Virus record (IMG/VR): IMGVR_UViG_3300032291_001199
Span: 1-23,434 of that record
Direction: 5' to 3' (one strand)
DNA length: 23,434 nucleotides
Origin: a virus
Positions 6,613 through 14,176 of this stretch are shown here, in pieces (positions within the stretch are counted from its first letter, which is position 1; each line of letters begins with the position of its first letter). The notes beneath the pieces were generated by a model that saw nothing but the letters and a program-made list of their open reading frames with translations, did no database searches and was not told where the DNA came from. Made by a program: the position numbers and the translations under genes.

Positions 6613-7280
6613 TGGTTAAGGCTTGGTCGTACAGCGGCATGAAGAAGTTTGAGACATGCCCAAAGCAGTATTACCATATCAAGGTGTTGAAGGAGTACGA
6701 CGAGCCGCCCACTGATGCAACCACCTATGGCAAAGAGTTCCATGAAGCCGCAGAGTTCTACATCAAGGATGGTACACCACTGCCCCCACAGTTTGCGTTC
6801 GCCAAGGACGTACTCGATAAGCTAAACGCAATTGAAGGCGATAAGTTATGCGAGTACGAACTGGGGTTGACCGAAAACTTAGAACCATGTAAATTTGATT
6901 CCCCTAATGCGTGGTGGCGAGGGGTTGCAGATTTAGTAATTGTGAATCATGATACGGGTGTAGCTCGCATAGTTGATTACAAGACCGGAAAGAACGCAAA
7001 GTATGCAGACAAGGGGCAGTTGGAGTTGATGTCTCTTGCGGCGTTTAAGCACTTTCCGTTAGTCGAGCGTGTCAAGGCAGGATTGCTGTTTGTTATAAGC
7101 AAAGATTTCGTGACTGCTGAGTACTCGCTTAAAGATGAATCAGAGTTGTGGCAAAAGTGGCTCACCTCTTTTAACCGTTTGAAAGCCTCGCATGATAGTG
7201 ACGTGTGGAACGCAAGACCGTCCGGCTTATGTAAAAAACATTGCGTAGTAACAAGCTGCCCGCACAATGGGAGAAATTAA
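6612..7280 (+). CDS. RecB/Cas4-like PD-(D/E)XK nuclease with probable Fe-S cluster
   Basis: Two hundred and twenty-two residues starting in the TAATG overlap with the polymerase. It opens with the WSYSGMKKFETCPKQYY motif of RecB/AddB/Cas4-type nucleases. The active site reads H44, D107 (GVADLVIV) and D122-Y123-K124 (VDYKTGK); the Asp-Tyr-Lys form is normal for this group. One Cys at 16 plus a C-terminal trio at C207, C211 and C216 reproduce the 1+3 Cys arrangement that holds a 4Fe-4S cluster in Cas4 and AddB. Phage members act as 5' or 3' exonucleases in recombination and DNA end processing. The family call is strong; polarity of digestion and cluster content are inferred. Confidence 0.9.
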   Translation: MVKAWSYSGMKKFETCPKQYYHIKVLKEYDEPPTDATTYGKEFHEAAEFYIKDGTPLPPQFAFAKDVLDKLNAIEGDKLCEYELGLTENLEPCKFDSPNAWWRGVADLVIVNHDTGVARIVDYKTGKNAKYADKGQLELMSLAAFKHFPLVERVKAGLLFVISKDFVTAEYSLKDESELWQKWLTSFNRLKASHDSDVWNARPSGLCKKHCVVTSCPHNGRN

Positions 7281-7577
7281 ATGCCTTACGTAAACAAACC
7301 TAGACCGTACGCAAAAGAGTACGACCAGTATCAAGGCACACCAGAGCAAATAAAAAAACGCGCTGAGCGTAATAAAGCTCGTGCAAAATTAGCGAAAGCT
7401 GGTAAAGTACACAAAGGTGATGGTAATGATGTTGCGCACGTTAAAGCTATCGACAAAGGTGGTTCGATTAAAGATGGTCTGCGTGTTGAAGATGCGAATG
7501 CCAACCGCTCATTTAAGCGTGATTCAAAGAGTAACCTAGTATCAGAAGTAAGCAAGCGCGAACGTAAAAAGAAATAA
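7281..7577 (+). CDS. Small basic HNH-like phage protein
   Basis: Ninety-eight residues, very rich in Lys and Arg, starting directly after the nuclease stop with GGGAG (7269-7273) upstream. The middle (about 46-80: GDGNDVAHVKAIDKGG, then LRVEDANANRSFKR) matches the layout of a small HNH-like protein common in phages, normally with VDH or DHI before the GG turn and an Asn before LRV. Here H53 is kept, the preceding acid is Ala52 and the Asn position is Gly66. It may therefore be a weak or inactive member that mainly binds DNA. It lies between nuclease and helicase genes, in keeping with DNA processing. Confidence 0.65.
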   Translation: MPYVNKPRPYAKEYDQYQGTPEQIKKRAERNKARAKLAKAGKVHKGDGNDVAHVKAIDKGGSIKDGLRVEDANANRSFKRDSKSNLVSEVSKRERKKK

Positions 7578-7770
7578 GTATTTACACGCATGGGCATATA
7601 GTGTCTATGCGTGTGGGTACTACGGTTTAGCTCCGTAGGGCGTTGCAAAAAAGGTACCTTGGCAGGCACCTGCACTCTTCGCCAATTCGATTTCGACCCT
7701 GCTTTATGGGAACCCATATATAACAAGACCGTGCACACCGTGTTCGGTCAATTTGCCGTCGGAGAACAAG
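7578..7770 (+). other. Hairpin-rich intergenic region before the SNF2 gene
   Basis: A 193-base gap with no convincing coding frame, the longest non-coding stretch in the window. It holds a long stem at 7584-7614 (ACACGCAT pairing with ATGCGTGT, extendable through G-U pairs to about 14 bp with a 3-base loop). It also holds CTACGG/CCGTAG (7620-7625 with 7633-7638), TTGGC/GCCAA (7659-7663 with 7681-7685) and TATGGG/CCCATA (7705-7710 with 7713-7718). None is followed by a T-run, so these are not standard terminators. A processed mRNA leader, a small RNA or a protein-binding site are all possible. A weak TATATA at 7717-7722 has no good -35 partner. Confidence 0.6.
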
Positions 7771-7773
7771 TTG
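7761..7773 (+). promoter_or_regulatory. Ribosome binding site setting a TTG start
   Basis: GGAG at 7761-7764 lies six bases before TTG 7771-7773. The same GGAGAAC spacing stands before the ATG at 9357. No ATG or GTG is in frame near the conserved start of the helicase, so this TTG is the best initiation codon. An upstream TTG at 7753 has no purine-rich site. Confidence 0.7.
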
Positions 7774-9309
7774 GAAATTATTGATAACAAGTCTTTGCTT
7801 TTGAATTTACGTAACCCACAGAAGATCACAACAGTGATCCCAAAGAGCAAAGATCTTGGTAATGGTAAGGTGCTTGTACGATGGGGACTTGACGAAGCAC
7901 AAGTACTCAAAAACCTAAAGATACGTAACGTACCTAGTCCTATCCTTGGGCATTACAAGTGGACAGGGCAGTACAAACCATTTGATCACCAACGTACCAC
8001 CGCAGCATTTTTAACATTAAACAAACGTGCGTTCTGCTTTAACGAGCAAGGCACAGGCAAGACCGGAAGCGTCATTTGGGCGGCAGACTACTTGATGACA
8101 CAACGCCGAATTAAACGTGTGTTGGTGGTCTGCCCCATGTCAATCATGGATATTGCGTGGCGTGCGGATTTGTTTAAGTTTGCAATGCACCGCACAGTGG
8201 ACATTGCGTATGGCACATCAGACAAGCGCAGACAGATCATCAAGGGCGATGCCGAGTTTGTGATCATTAACTATGACGGTGTTGAGATTGTGCGTGACGA
8301 GATTGCCAACGCTAACTTTGATTTGATCGTAGTCGATGAAGCCAACGCATACAAGAACAGCCAAGCCAAACGGTGGAAAGTACTCAACGGACTGCTCAAA
8401 CCCGAGACATGGTTGTGGATGTTGACCGGTACACCCGCCGCGCAGTCGCCCGTGGATGCCTATGGACTTGCAAAACTTGTGAACCCAACAAGTGTTCCGC
8501 GCTACGCCGGTTCGTTTAAAGACATGGTGATGACCAAGGTTTCAAACTTTCGGTGGGTTCCCAAGTCGCAAGCAACGCAGATTGTGTTCGAGGCATTGCA
8601 ACCCGCTATCCGGTACACCAAGGACGAGTGTCTGGACTTGCCGGAAATGACTTACGTCAAGCGAGCCGTGGAGTTGACCAAGCAACAGCAGAAGTACTAC
8701 ACCCTGCTTAAGAACCGTATGATCGTTGAAGCATCAGGTGAGTCCATCACATCGGTTAATGCCGCCGTGAACATGAACAAGCTCTTGCAAATATCCTGCG
8801 GCGCGGTCTATTCCGATACTGGCGAGACCCTTGAGTTCGACATCAAGAACCGGTACAAGGCGCTCAAGGAAGTTATCGACGAGACCAACCAGAAGGTGTT
8901 GGTGTTTGTACCATTCAAGCACATCATCAGCATCCTGACCGGCAAGCTCCAAGCAGACGGTATTACCACTGAGATCATATCCGGTGACGTACCCGCCAAT
9001 AAGCGCACCGACATCTTTAGCCGATTCCAGACCACGGATAACCCACGGGTGCTTGTGATTCAGCCACAGTCTGCTGCGCATGGTGTAACCCTTACCGCCG
9101 CCGATACGGTTGTTTGGTGGGGTCCTGTACCGTCACTTGAGACCTATGCGCAGGCAAACGCACGGGTGCATCGTTCGGGGCAACGCCACCCAACCACCGT
9201 TGTACAGCTCCAAGGCTCAGGCGTAGAGCGTCACGTTTACCAACTTCTTGACAATAAAATAGACGTACACACAAAAATTATAGATTTATATAACAATCTA
9301 CTTGATTAA
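7771..9309 (+). CDS. SNF2-type DNA helicase / translocase
   Basis: Five hundred and twelve residues from a TTG start. Helicase motifs in order: Walker A EQGTGKT at 92-98 (K97), motif Ia VLVVCP, motif II VVDEAN with D189/E190 (DEAN instead of the usual DEAH), motif III TGTP at 219-222, motif IV region KVLVFVPF, motif V PQSAAHGVTLT, and motif VI QANARVHRSGQ at 461-471 with R465 and R468. This is the compact SNF2 core without chromatin-binding additions. Phage versions are thought to remodel forks or displace proteins and may replace UvsW/RecG-like activities; that role is inferred. It follows a structured leader, and a sigma-70 promoter overlaps its last codons. Confidence 0.93.
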   Translation: MEIIDNKSLLLNLRNPQKITTVIPKSKDLGNGKVLVRWGLDEAQVLKNLKIRNVPSPILGHYKWTGQYKPFDHQRTTAAFLTLNKRAFCFNEQGTGKTGSVIWAADYLMTQRRIKRVLVVCPMSIMDIAWRADLFKFAMHRTVDIAYGTSDKRRQIIKGDAEFVIINYDGVEIVRDEIANANFDLIVVDEANAYKNSQAKRWKVLNGLLKPETWLWMLTGTPAAQSPVDAYGLAKLVNPTSVPRYAGSFKDMVMTKVSNFRWVPKSQATQIVFEALQPAIRYTKDECLDLPEMTYVKRAVELTKQQQKYYTLLKNRMIVEASGESITSVNAAVNMNKLLQISCGAVYSDTGETLEFDIKNRYKALKEVIDETNQKVLVFVPFKHIISILTGKLQADGITTEIISGDVPANKRTDIFSRFQTTDNPRVLVIQPQSAAHGVTLTAADTVVWWGPVPSLETYAQANARVHRSGQRHPTTVVQLQGSGVERHVYQLLDNKIDVHTKIIDLYNNLLD

Positions 9310-9330
9310 GTTAAATAATGACACTATAAT
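9302..9330 (+). promoter_or_regulatory. Sigma-70 type promoter
   Basis: TTGATT (9302-9307) and a perfect TATAAT (9325-9330) are separated by exactly 17 bases. The -10 box and most of the spacer fall in the short gap before the gene at 9357, while the -35 box uses the last codons of the SNF2 gene. Transcription would begin near 9337 and give a leader of about 20 bases ending in AGGAGAACATC. Host RNA polymerase would therefore start the coiled-coil, HTH, SSB-like and primase genes independently of upstream read-through. Confidence 0.75.
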
Positions 9331-9356
9331 AAACATTCCAACACTAGGAGAACATC

Positions 9357-9752
9357 ATGACCGACCAAGTACCCGTAGAAAAGCTAGTAAAGGTTTACAT
9401 TAAGATGCGCGAGAAGCACACAGCTATGCTCCACGAGTTCCAAGAGAAAGAGAACGAGATCAAAGAGCAGATGCTGCAAGTCAAGGACGCGCTCCTGACC
9501 CACTGCAAAGAGCATAACGTCGAAAGTGTGCGTACTTCCGAGGGTTTATTCTTTCGCACGATCAAGCAGAGCTATTGGACAAACGATTGGGATTCAATGG
9601 GTAAGTTTATCCTCGATCACCAAGCCCCTGAGCTACTTGAAAAGCGCCTACACCAAGGCAACATGAAACAATTTTTGGAGGAACACCCTGATCTTTTACC
9701 CCCCGGGCTTAACGTAGACAGCCAATACTCAGTAACCGTAAGGAGAAAATAA
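9357..9752 (+). CDS. Coiled-coil phage protein of the replication block
   Basis: One hundred and thirty-one residues with AGGAG (9346-9350) before the ATG. Residues 5-52 form a charged helix or coiled coil (YIKMREKHTAMLHEFQEKE and onward), followed by a small alpha/beta part with VESVRTSEGLFFRTI, DWDSMGKFI, LLEKRL, and a closing PPGLNVDSQYSVTVRRK. The same order occurs in small proteins beside phage SSB and polymerase genes, but I know of no assigned function. It is the first gene after the sigma-70 promoter, so it is probably made in quantity. A role as a replication accessory is an inference from position only. Confidence 0.8.
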   Translation: MTDQVPVEKLVKVYIKMREKHTAMLHEFQEKENEIKEQMLQVKDALLTHCKEHNVESVRTSEGLFFRTIKQSYWTNDWDSMGKFILDHQAPELLEKRLHQGNMKQFLEEHPDLLPPGLNVDSQYSVTVRRK

Positions 9753-10030
9753 TGACATTCCCCCAATTTGTACCAGTGGAAACACTGGCGCGACACTTCA
9801 CGGTGTCGGTTTCTTGCATCCGAGGTTGGTTGCGGCAAGGCAGGATTCCAAAGAATACCTACATCAAAGTAGGTAACACGTACCGATTCAACATTGATGC
9901 TGTCATCAAGGCATTGATTGCTGAACCGGACGATGATGTAAAACCAGTGGTCGAATCTGTTGAAGTCGGAATCGCCTCTGCCCCTGTCCAACTTGAGTTG
10001 GATTTTAAAAACCCTGATGCTGATCTATAG
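9752..10030 (+). CDS. Excisionase/MerR-type HTH protein
   Basis: Ninety-two residues starting in the TAATG overlap, with AAGGAG just upstream. Residues 8-54 are a helix-turn-helix of the excisionase/MerR-like type: VETLARHFTVSVSCIRGWLR, then GRIPKNTYIKVGNTYRF as the wing and a closing helix IDAVIKALI. The remaining 35 residues are an acidic, probably flexible tail. Such proteins bind DNA as small regulators or architectural factors. No integrase is in the window, so excision is not supported; local control of the replication operon is the likelier guess. Confidence 0.75.
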   Translation: MTFPQFVPVETLARHFTVSVSCIRGWLRQGRIPKNTYIKVGNTYRFNIDAVIKALIAEPDDDVKPVVESVEVGIASAPVQLELDFKNPDADL

Positions 10031-10041
10031 GAGAACTAAAA

Positions 10042-10968
10042 ATGACTTCAATGACCTTGTTTGGCGGTAAAACTTCCGCACTTGCTAAGCAGTTGCAAGA
10101 CAACCTGCTCGATACCCTGTCGGGCGGATCCAATGAAGGTGCGCAGAATCGACGCATCTCGATTAAGGGTGGTGTGTTTCGTGAGATGATCAACGGAAAA
10201 GAATTCCGTGTCAGCGAAGAACGCGCTATGAACGTGGTAATCGTAAACGCCGCACCAGTATCCCGCATGTACTTTGCCGGAACCTATGTCGAGGGTGAAG
10301 TAGTCAAGCCCATGTGTTGGTCATCCGATACGCAAAAGCCTGATGCGACTGTGCCACAGGATCAAAAGCAAGCCAACCGTTGCCTTGATTGCAAACAAAA
10401 CATCAAAGGCTCTGGTGCAGGTGAAGGACGTGCTTGCCGATTCCAACAGCGTTTAGCGGTGCAGATCGAAGGCGAGATTGAGAAACGCGAGGTGTACCAG
10501 TTGACCGCACCCGCAACATCTGTCTTTGGTGAAGGCGACAAGAACAAGATGCCCTTGCAAGCTTACGGGCGTCACTTGAAAGCACACGGTGAAGCTCCTG
10601 CCGGAATCATTACCGAGATTCGTTTTGACACAGCTAGCCCAACAGCGAAGCTCATCTTCAAACCGATCCGTGCGTTGGACGATGCGGAAATCAGCGTTGT
10701 GCTTGAGATGCAGAAACATCCCGATACGATCAAGGCAATTACTTTGAACGTGTCGCAGATGGATGGCGTTATCCCCGCCGGTAAGAAAGAGGAACTGTTC
10801 GAGAAGCCTGTAGAGAAAGCCGCACCAAAGCTCGAAGCTCCAAAGGCTGAACCGAAAGCTGCGGCAGAAGAGCCAATCGAAGAGCCTAAGAAGATGGTTA
10901 AAAAGAGTGCACCGCCAGCCGATGCAAAAGCTGACCTTGCGAGTCTAGTGGGTGACTGGGACGACTAA
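10042..10968 (+). CDS. Probable ssDNA-binding protein with Cys4 site and acidic tail
   Basis: Three hundred and eight residues, with AGGAG overlapping the preceding stop. The N-terminal 230 residues look like one beta-rich domain (RRISIKGGVFREMINGKEF, MNVVIVNAAPVSRMYFAGTY). Four Cys (C92, C114, C117, C132) are spaced C-x21-C-x2-C-x14-C as in a structural zinc site. Residues 240-295 form a Lys/Ala/Pro/Glu linker, and the protein ends SLVGDWDD. An acidic tip with an aromatic residue after a disordered linker is the hallmark of SSB, T7 gp2.5 and T4 gp32, where it recruits partner proteins. The order of domains and the gene's place before the primase support ssDNA binding. The fold itself is not one I can assign, so this is inference. 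Confidence 0.7.
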   Translation: MTSMTLFGGKTSALAKQLQDNLLDTLSGGSNEGAQNRRISIKGGVFREMINGKEFRVSEERAMNVVIVNAAPVSRMYFAGTYVEGEVVKPMCWSSDTQKPDATVPQDQKQANRCLDCKQNIKGSGAGEGRACRFQQRLAVQIEGEIEKREVYQLTAPATSVFGEGDKNKMPLQAYGRHLKAHGEAPAGIITEIRFDTASPTAKLIFKPIRALDDAEISVVLEMQKHPDTIKAITLNVSQMDGVIPAGKKEELFEKPVEKAAPKLEAPKAEPKAAAEEPIEEPKKMVKKSAPPADAKADLASLVGDWDD

Positions 10969-11033
10969 TCCAGTTAGGGGGAAAGCGCGAGTAAGTACCC
11001 CACACCTTTCCACTACGATTCGCGGGCAGAGCT
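10969..11033 (+). other. Short intergenic leader of the primase-helicase gene
   Basis: Sixty-five bases between the SSB-like and primase genes. GGAAAG (10980-10985) can pair with CTTTCC (11006-11011) across a 20-base loop. There is no T-run, clear promoter or strong ribosome site; only GGGCAGAG stands before the ATG. The weak site may keep primase output below that of the preceding gene. Confidence 0.4.
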
Positions 11034-13892
11034 ATGGACACAAAAACATTTCTTGGGACAGTACTTAGTGACGCAGGATACTACTGCATCACAGGCATAG
11101 AAGAATTACATGGAGAAAAGCGTGACCCCTACGTAGAGCAGAAATTCTTTGACAACCTCGATGACGCGGTGGACCAAGCCCGCAAGTTCGACGAGGATGG
11201 ACGTAATGCATACTTTGCGCTTGCTACTTTTGTAGAAGAAGGCTCGCGTCGTAACCAAAACGTGCACCAACTCAGGTCGTTGTTTCTGGATCTGGACTGT
11301 GGCGCATCAAAGGATTACGATACACAGCATGATGCGCTAGTGGCACTACGTCGGTTCTGCAAAGAATTGAAGCTACCGAAACCGACGCTGATCAATTCAG
11401 GTCGTGGGGTGCATGTGTATTGGGCATTAACCGAACCTGTTTCACGTGAAACATGGTTGCCTGTTGCCGAGCGACTCAAAGAGCTATGCGTGGATAACGG
11501 GTTGTTTGCTGACCCCGCCGTTACGTCGGATTCGGCACGGGTGTTACGAGTTCCGGGAACACACAATTACAAAGACAATCCTGCAAAGGATGTCGTGTAT
11601 ATCGGTGAAGTTGCACCGGCTATTGAGTTTGCAGGGTTTCGTGACCTGCTTGGGGTTAGCCCCTTTGCAAGAAAGAAGAACTTTACCCCACGTGAAGTTG
11701 ACCCTGTGATGATGAAGTTGATGGGCAGCTACATAAGTAAGTTTAAGACCATCATGATGAAGACCGTTGATGGTGTGGGTTGTGGGCAGTTGAAGTGGGT
11801 TGTTGAAAACCAAGACACAATGCCGGAACCAATGTGGCGGGCAGGGTTGTCGATTGCCGCATTCTGTGAAGACCGTGACAAAGCTATACACAAGATTTCG
11901 CGGAACCATCCAGAGTATTCGCCGGAGTCAACAGAATACAAAGCATCACAGGTGCGCGGACCTTACAGCTGTGAGACATTCAACAAGTACAACCCGAACA
12001 TTTGCACTGAGTGTTCACACTGGGGCAAGATTAAAAACCCGCTGTCTCTTGGGCGCGAGTTAGATGCAACAGAAGAAGTAGTAGTCGAGGAGCGTTCACT
12101 TGATTTACCAAACTCTCCTATACAGAGTTACTTCATACCGAAGTACCCTGCTCCTTACCGCCGTGGTGTGAACGGTGGCGTGTTTAAAGTAGTTGAAAAA
12201 GACGGTGAGTCAATTGACGTACCGGTGTACCACAATGACCTGTATGTAGTAAGCAGGTTACGAGACCCTGAAATTGGGGAATCACTAGTAATGCGCCTGC
12301 ACTTACCAAAGGATGGCGTACGAGAATTCACGATACCGTTTACAGCGGTAACCGCAAAAGACGAGTTTCGACGCTACATGTCTATGTATGGCGTCGCTAT
12401 TATGAAGGTGGACGAACTTATGACTTACGTTACGAAATGGGTAAATGACCTGCAGATGGTATCAGCCGCTAGCGAGGCGCGTCGGCAGTTTGGTTGGACA
12501 GATGATGATGCAACATCGTTTGTTGCCGGTAGTACTGAGGTGTTCAAAGATTCAATGGGTATGAACCCCCCATCGAGTAGTACGGCAGGGTTATTCCCCG
12601 CTTTCCCCCCAAAGGGAACCCTCGATAAGTGGAAAGAAACAATGAATTTCTTTAACCGCCCGGAGTTTGAACAGCACCAGTACATGTTTGGAATCGGTTT
12701 TGGTTCGCCGTTGATGCATTTCTTTCCGATCAATGGTACGACGTTTCACATTTTTAGCAAGGAAAGCGGTTTGGGTAAGACCACTGCAATGTACGCAGGG
12801 GCGTCGATCTGGGGCAACCCTGATATCTTAGTAATGTTTGAGCGTGATACGTTTGCATCCAAGATGAATCGCGCAGAGGTGTATAAGAACTTGCCGTTCT
12901 ATAGCGACGAGATGACAAACACCGCACCGAAAGACTTGAGTGACTTCTCGTATCAGATGACACAAGGGCAACAGCGTAACCGCATGTCCCTTAAAGCCAA
13001 CGTCGAACGTTTCCGTGGCGCACCTTGGAAACTGATCTGCGGTACATCGGGTAACACTGGGTTGCTTGAGCGTATGTCAGCATACAAGGCACTCCCAAAA
13101 GCTGAAGCACAGCGTGTGTTGGAATCGTTGACGCGCCGAATTAACTTTACAACCAAAGCCGAAACCGATGAGCTTAGTACGGACATTAAAGATAACTACG
13201 GTCATGCATGGATACCGTATATACAGTACGTGATTGCTAACAAGGAAGCTGTAATCGAGCTGCTGAAATCAACACAGCAAAAGATTGACATCAAAGCAAA
13301 ATTAAAAGCAGAGAACCGGTTTTGGTCGGCGCAAGCCGCATGCGTACTGGTGGGCTTAATCATTGCCAAACGCCTTGCGCTGATTGACTTTGACCTTGCC
13401 GCATTGTTTAAGTGGATCGTTATGACCATGGAAAATGCACAAGTTGAAACCGTAGCCATGGATGCTGAAGTCGATGACATCTTGACCAACTATCTTGCCG
13501 AAAATTACAACAACGTACTGCGCATCACAAGTCTGCAAGACCTGCGTAAGGATGGCAACAACATCGAGAAGGCAATATTGCCGGAAGCAACGCCACGTAT
13601 ATCACTTATCGCACGTTACGAATACGACTTGAAGATGATGTACCTGTTACCAAAACCGTTCAAGGATTGGTGCGTCAAGCATCAGCACAACTACTTGAGC
13701 ATCGTGGAAGCGCTTAAAGCCGGAAAGACTAAGGCAGTGAAGGCTAAGGTTCGACTCGGCAAAGGTACGCACGTCAACCTGCCCGCCGCCGACGTTTGGG
13801 TGTTGGACTTCTCGGAGTTTATGGACGATGAAAAAGAGCAAGTCTTGGCGACTACCGCCACGCTATTCGGAGAACAAGAGAGTTCCGTTTGA
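11034..13892 (+). CDS. AEP-type primase fused to DUF927-like helicase
   Basis: Nine hundred and fifty-two residues. The N-terminal half is an archaeo-eukaryotic/RepB-like primase: metal-binding DLD at 86-88 (SLFLDLDCG), SGRGVHVYW at 122-130 with H127, and SARVLRVPGTHNYK around 167-180 with R169, R172 and H177. A C313/C324/C327 cluster (NICTECSHWGKI) marks the linker. The C-terminal half is an ATPase of the DUF927 kind: Walker A SGLGKTT at 578-584 (K582), Walker B-like LPFYSDE with D625/E626, a sensor-like ICGTSGN near 668-674 and a possible arginine finger around 700-702. The protein should unwind DNA and lay primers for the polymerase at 4783, replacing the T7 gp4 type. Its last 65 bases overlap the next gene. 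Confidence 0.9.
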   Translation: MDTKTFLGTVLSDAGYYCITGIEELHGEKRDPYVEQKFFDNLDDAVDQARKFDEDGRNAYFALATFVEEGSRRNQNVHQLRSLFLDLDCGASKDYDTQHDALVALRRFCKELKLPKPTLINSGRGVHVYWALTEPVSRETWLPVAERLKELCVDNGLFADPAVTSDSARVLRVPGTHNYKDNPAKDVVYIGEVAPAIEFAGFRDLLGVSPFARKKNFTPREVDPVMMKLMGSYISKFKTIMMKTVDGVGCGQLKWVVENQDTMPEPMWRAGLSIAAFCEDRDKAIHKISRNHPEYSPESTEYKASQVRGPYSCETFNKYNPNICTECSHWGKIKNPLSLGRELDATEEVVVEERSLDLPNSPIQSYFIPKYPAPYRRGVNGGVFKVVEKDGESIDVPVYHNDLYVVSRLRDPEIGESLVMRLHLPKDGVREFTIPFTAVTAKDEFRRYMSMYGVAIMKVDELMTYVTKWVNDLQMVSAASEARRQFGWTDDDATSFVAGSTEVFKDSMGMNPPSSSTAGLFPAFPPKGTLDKWKETMNFFNRPEFEQHQYMFGIGFGSPLMHFFPINGTTFHIFSKESGLGKTTAMYAGASIWGNPDILVMFERDTFASKMNRAEVYKNLPFYSDEMTNTAPKDLSDFSYQMTQGQQRNRMSLKANVERFRGAPWKLICGTSGNTGLLERMSAYKALPKAEAQRVLESLTRRINFTTKAETDELSTDIKDNYGHAWIPYIQYVIANKEAVIELLKSTQQKIDIKAKLKAENRFWSAQAACVLVGLIIAKRLALIDFDLAALFKWIVMTMENAQVETVAMDAEVDDILTNYLAENYNNVLRITSLQDLRKDGNNIEKAILPEATPRISLIARYEYDLKMMYLLPKPFKDWCVKHQHNYLSIVEALKAGKTKAVKAKVRLGKGTHVNLPAADVWVLDFSEFMDDEKEQVLATTATLFGEQESSV

Positions 13893-14091
13893 CGTTGCGC
13901 CCGACGGGGTTCGGTTTGAGATTAACTGGGGCGGGTTTGTTGTAGGAGCGTCAATTTTCATACCCGCCATCAATACAGTAAAACTCAAGAATCAAGTCAA
14001 TAAGATAGCAAAACATAAAAACTGGCGCATCGACCATTCCGAAAGAATTGAAAATGGTTGCTGGGGGGTGCGCTTCTGGCGAATATTATGA
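13828..14091 (+). CDS. Small conserved phage protein (GVRFWR type)
   Basis: Eighty-seven residues in a different frame, overlapping the primase gene by 65 bp; GGAG (13814-13817) lies ten bases upstream of the ATG. Despite the long overlap the sequence looks real. Residues 28-87 follow a pattern I recall from other phage small proteins: VRFEINWGGFVVGASIFIPAIN, a helix with LKNQVNKIAKHKNWRI, then a closing strand GVRFWRIL. This suggests a small alpha/beta domain, possibly nucleic-acid binding. Function is unknown. It is the last gene before the terminator. Confidence 0.7.
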   Translation: MKKSKSWRLPPRYSENKRVPFDVAPDGVRFEINWGGFVVGASIFIPAINTVKLKNQVNKIAKHKNWRIDHSERIENGCWGVRFWRIL

Positions 14092-14146
14092 TAGGATCAG
14101 GGTTACAAGTAACTTGGTCGTTGCTTGTTCTCCTTGGTTGTCCCTT

Positions 14147-14176
14147 ACCCCCACCTAAGCCGTGGGGGTCTTTTTT
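14147..14176 (+). terminator. Rho-independent terminator of the plus-strand block
   Basis: ACCCCCAC (14147-14154) and GTGGGGGT (14162-14169) form a perfect 8-bp GC-rich stem with a 7-base loop, followed by C and six T (14171-14176). On the minus strand the stem is not followed by a T-run, so it stops plus-strand transcripts only. The T-run overlaps the TAA stop of the convergent 2004-aa gene. Confidence 0.9.

Noticed and set aside
6612-7280. Cas4 gene of a CRISPR system
   Set aside because: No repeats, cas1 or cas2 are present, and the neighbours are phage replication genes.
7584-7614. Strong hairpin as a terminator after the gene ending at 7577
   Set aside because: The stem is followed by GGGTAC and no run of T, so it does not fit a rho-independent terminator on the plus strand.
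7615-7710. tRNA-like strings (TTTAGCTCCGTAGGGCG and AATTCGATTTCGACC)
   Set aside because: They recall D-arm and T-arm sequences, but no T stem closes around TTCGATT, the D loop would be only four bases, and no 7-bp acceptor with an anticodon arm can be built.
9752-10030. HTH protein as a true excisionase, implying a temperate phage
   Set aside because: No integrase, attachment site or repressor pair is visible, and this HTH type is also common in non-integrating phages.
14119-14142. AAGGAG ribosome-site-like string on the minus strand after the terminator
   Set aside because: No start codon with an open frame follows at a suitable distance.
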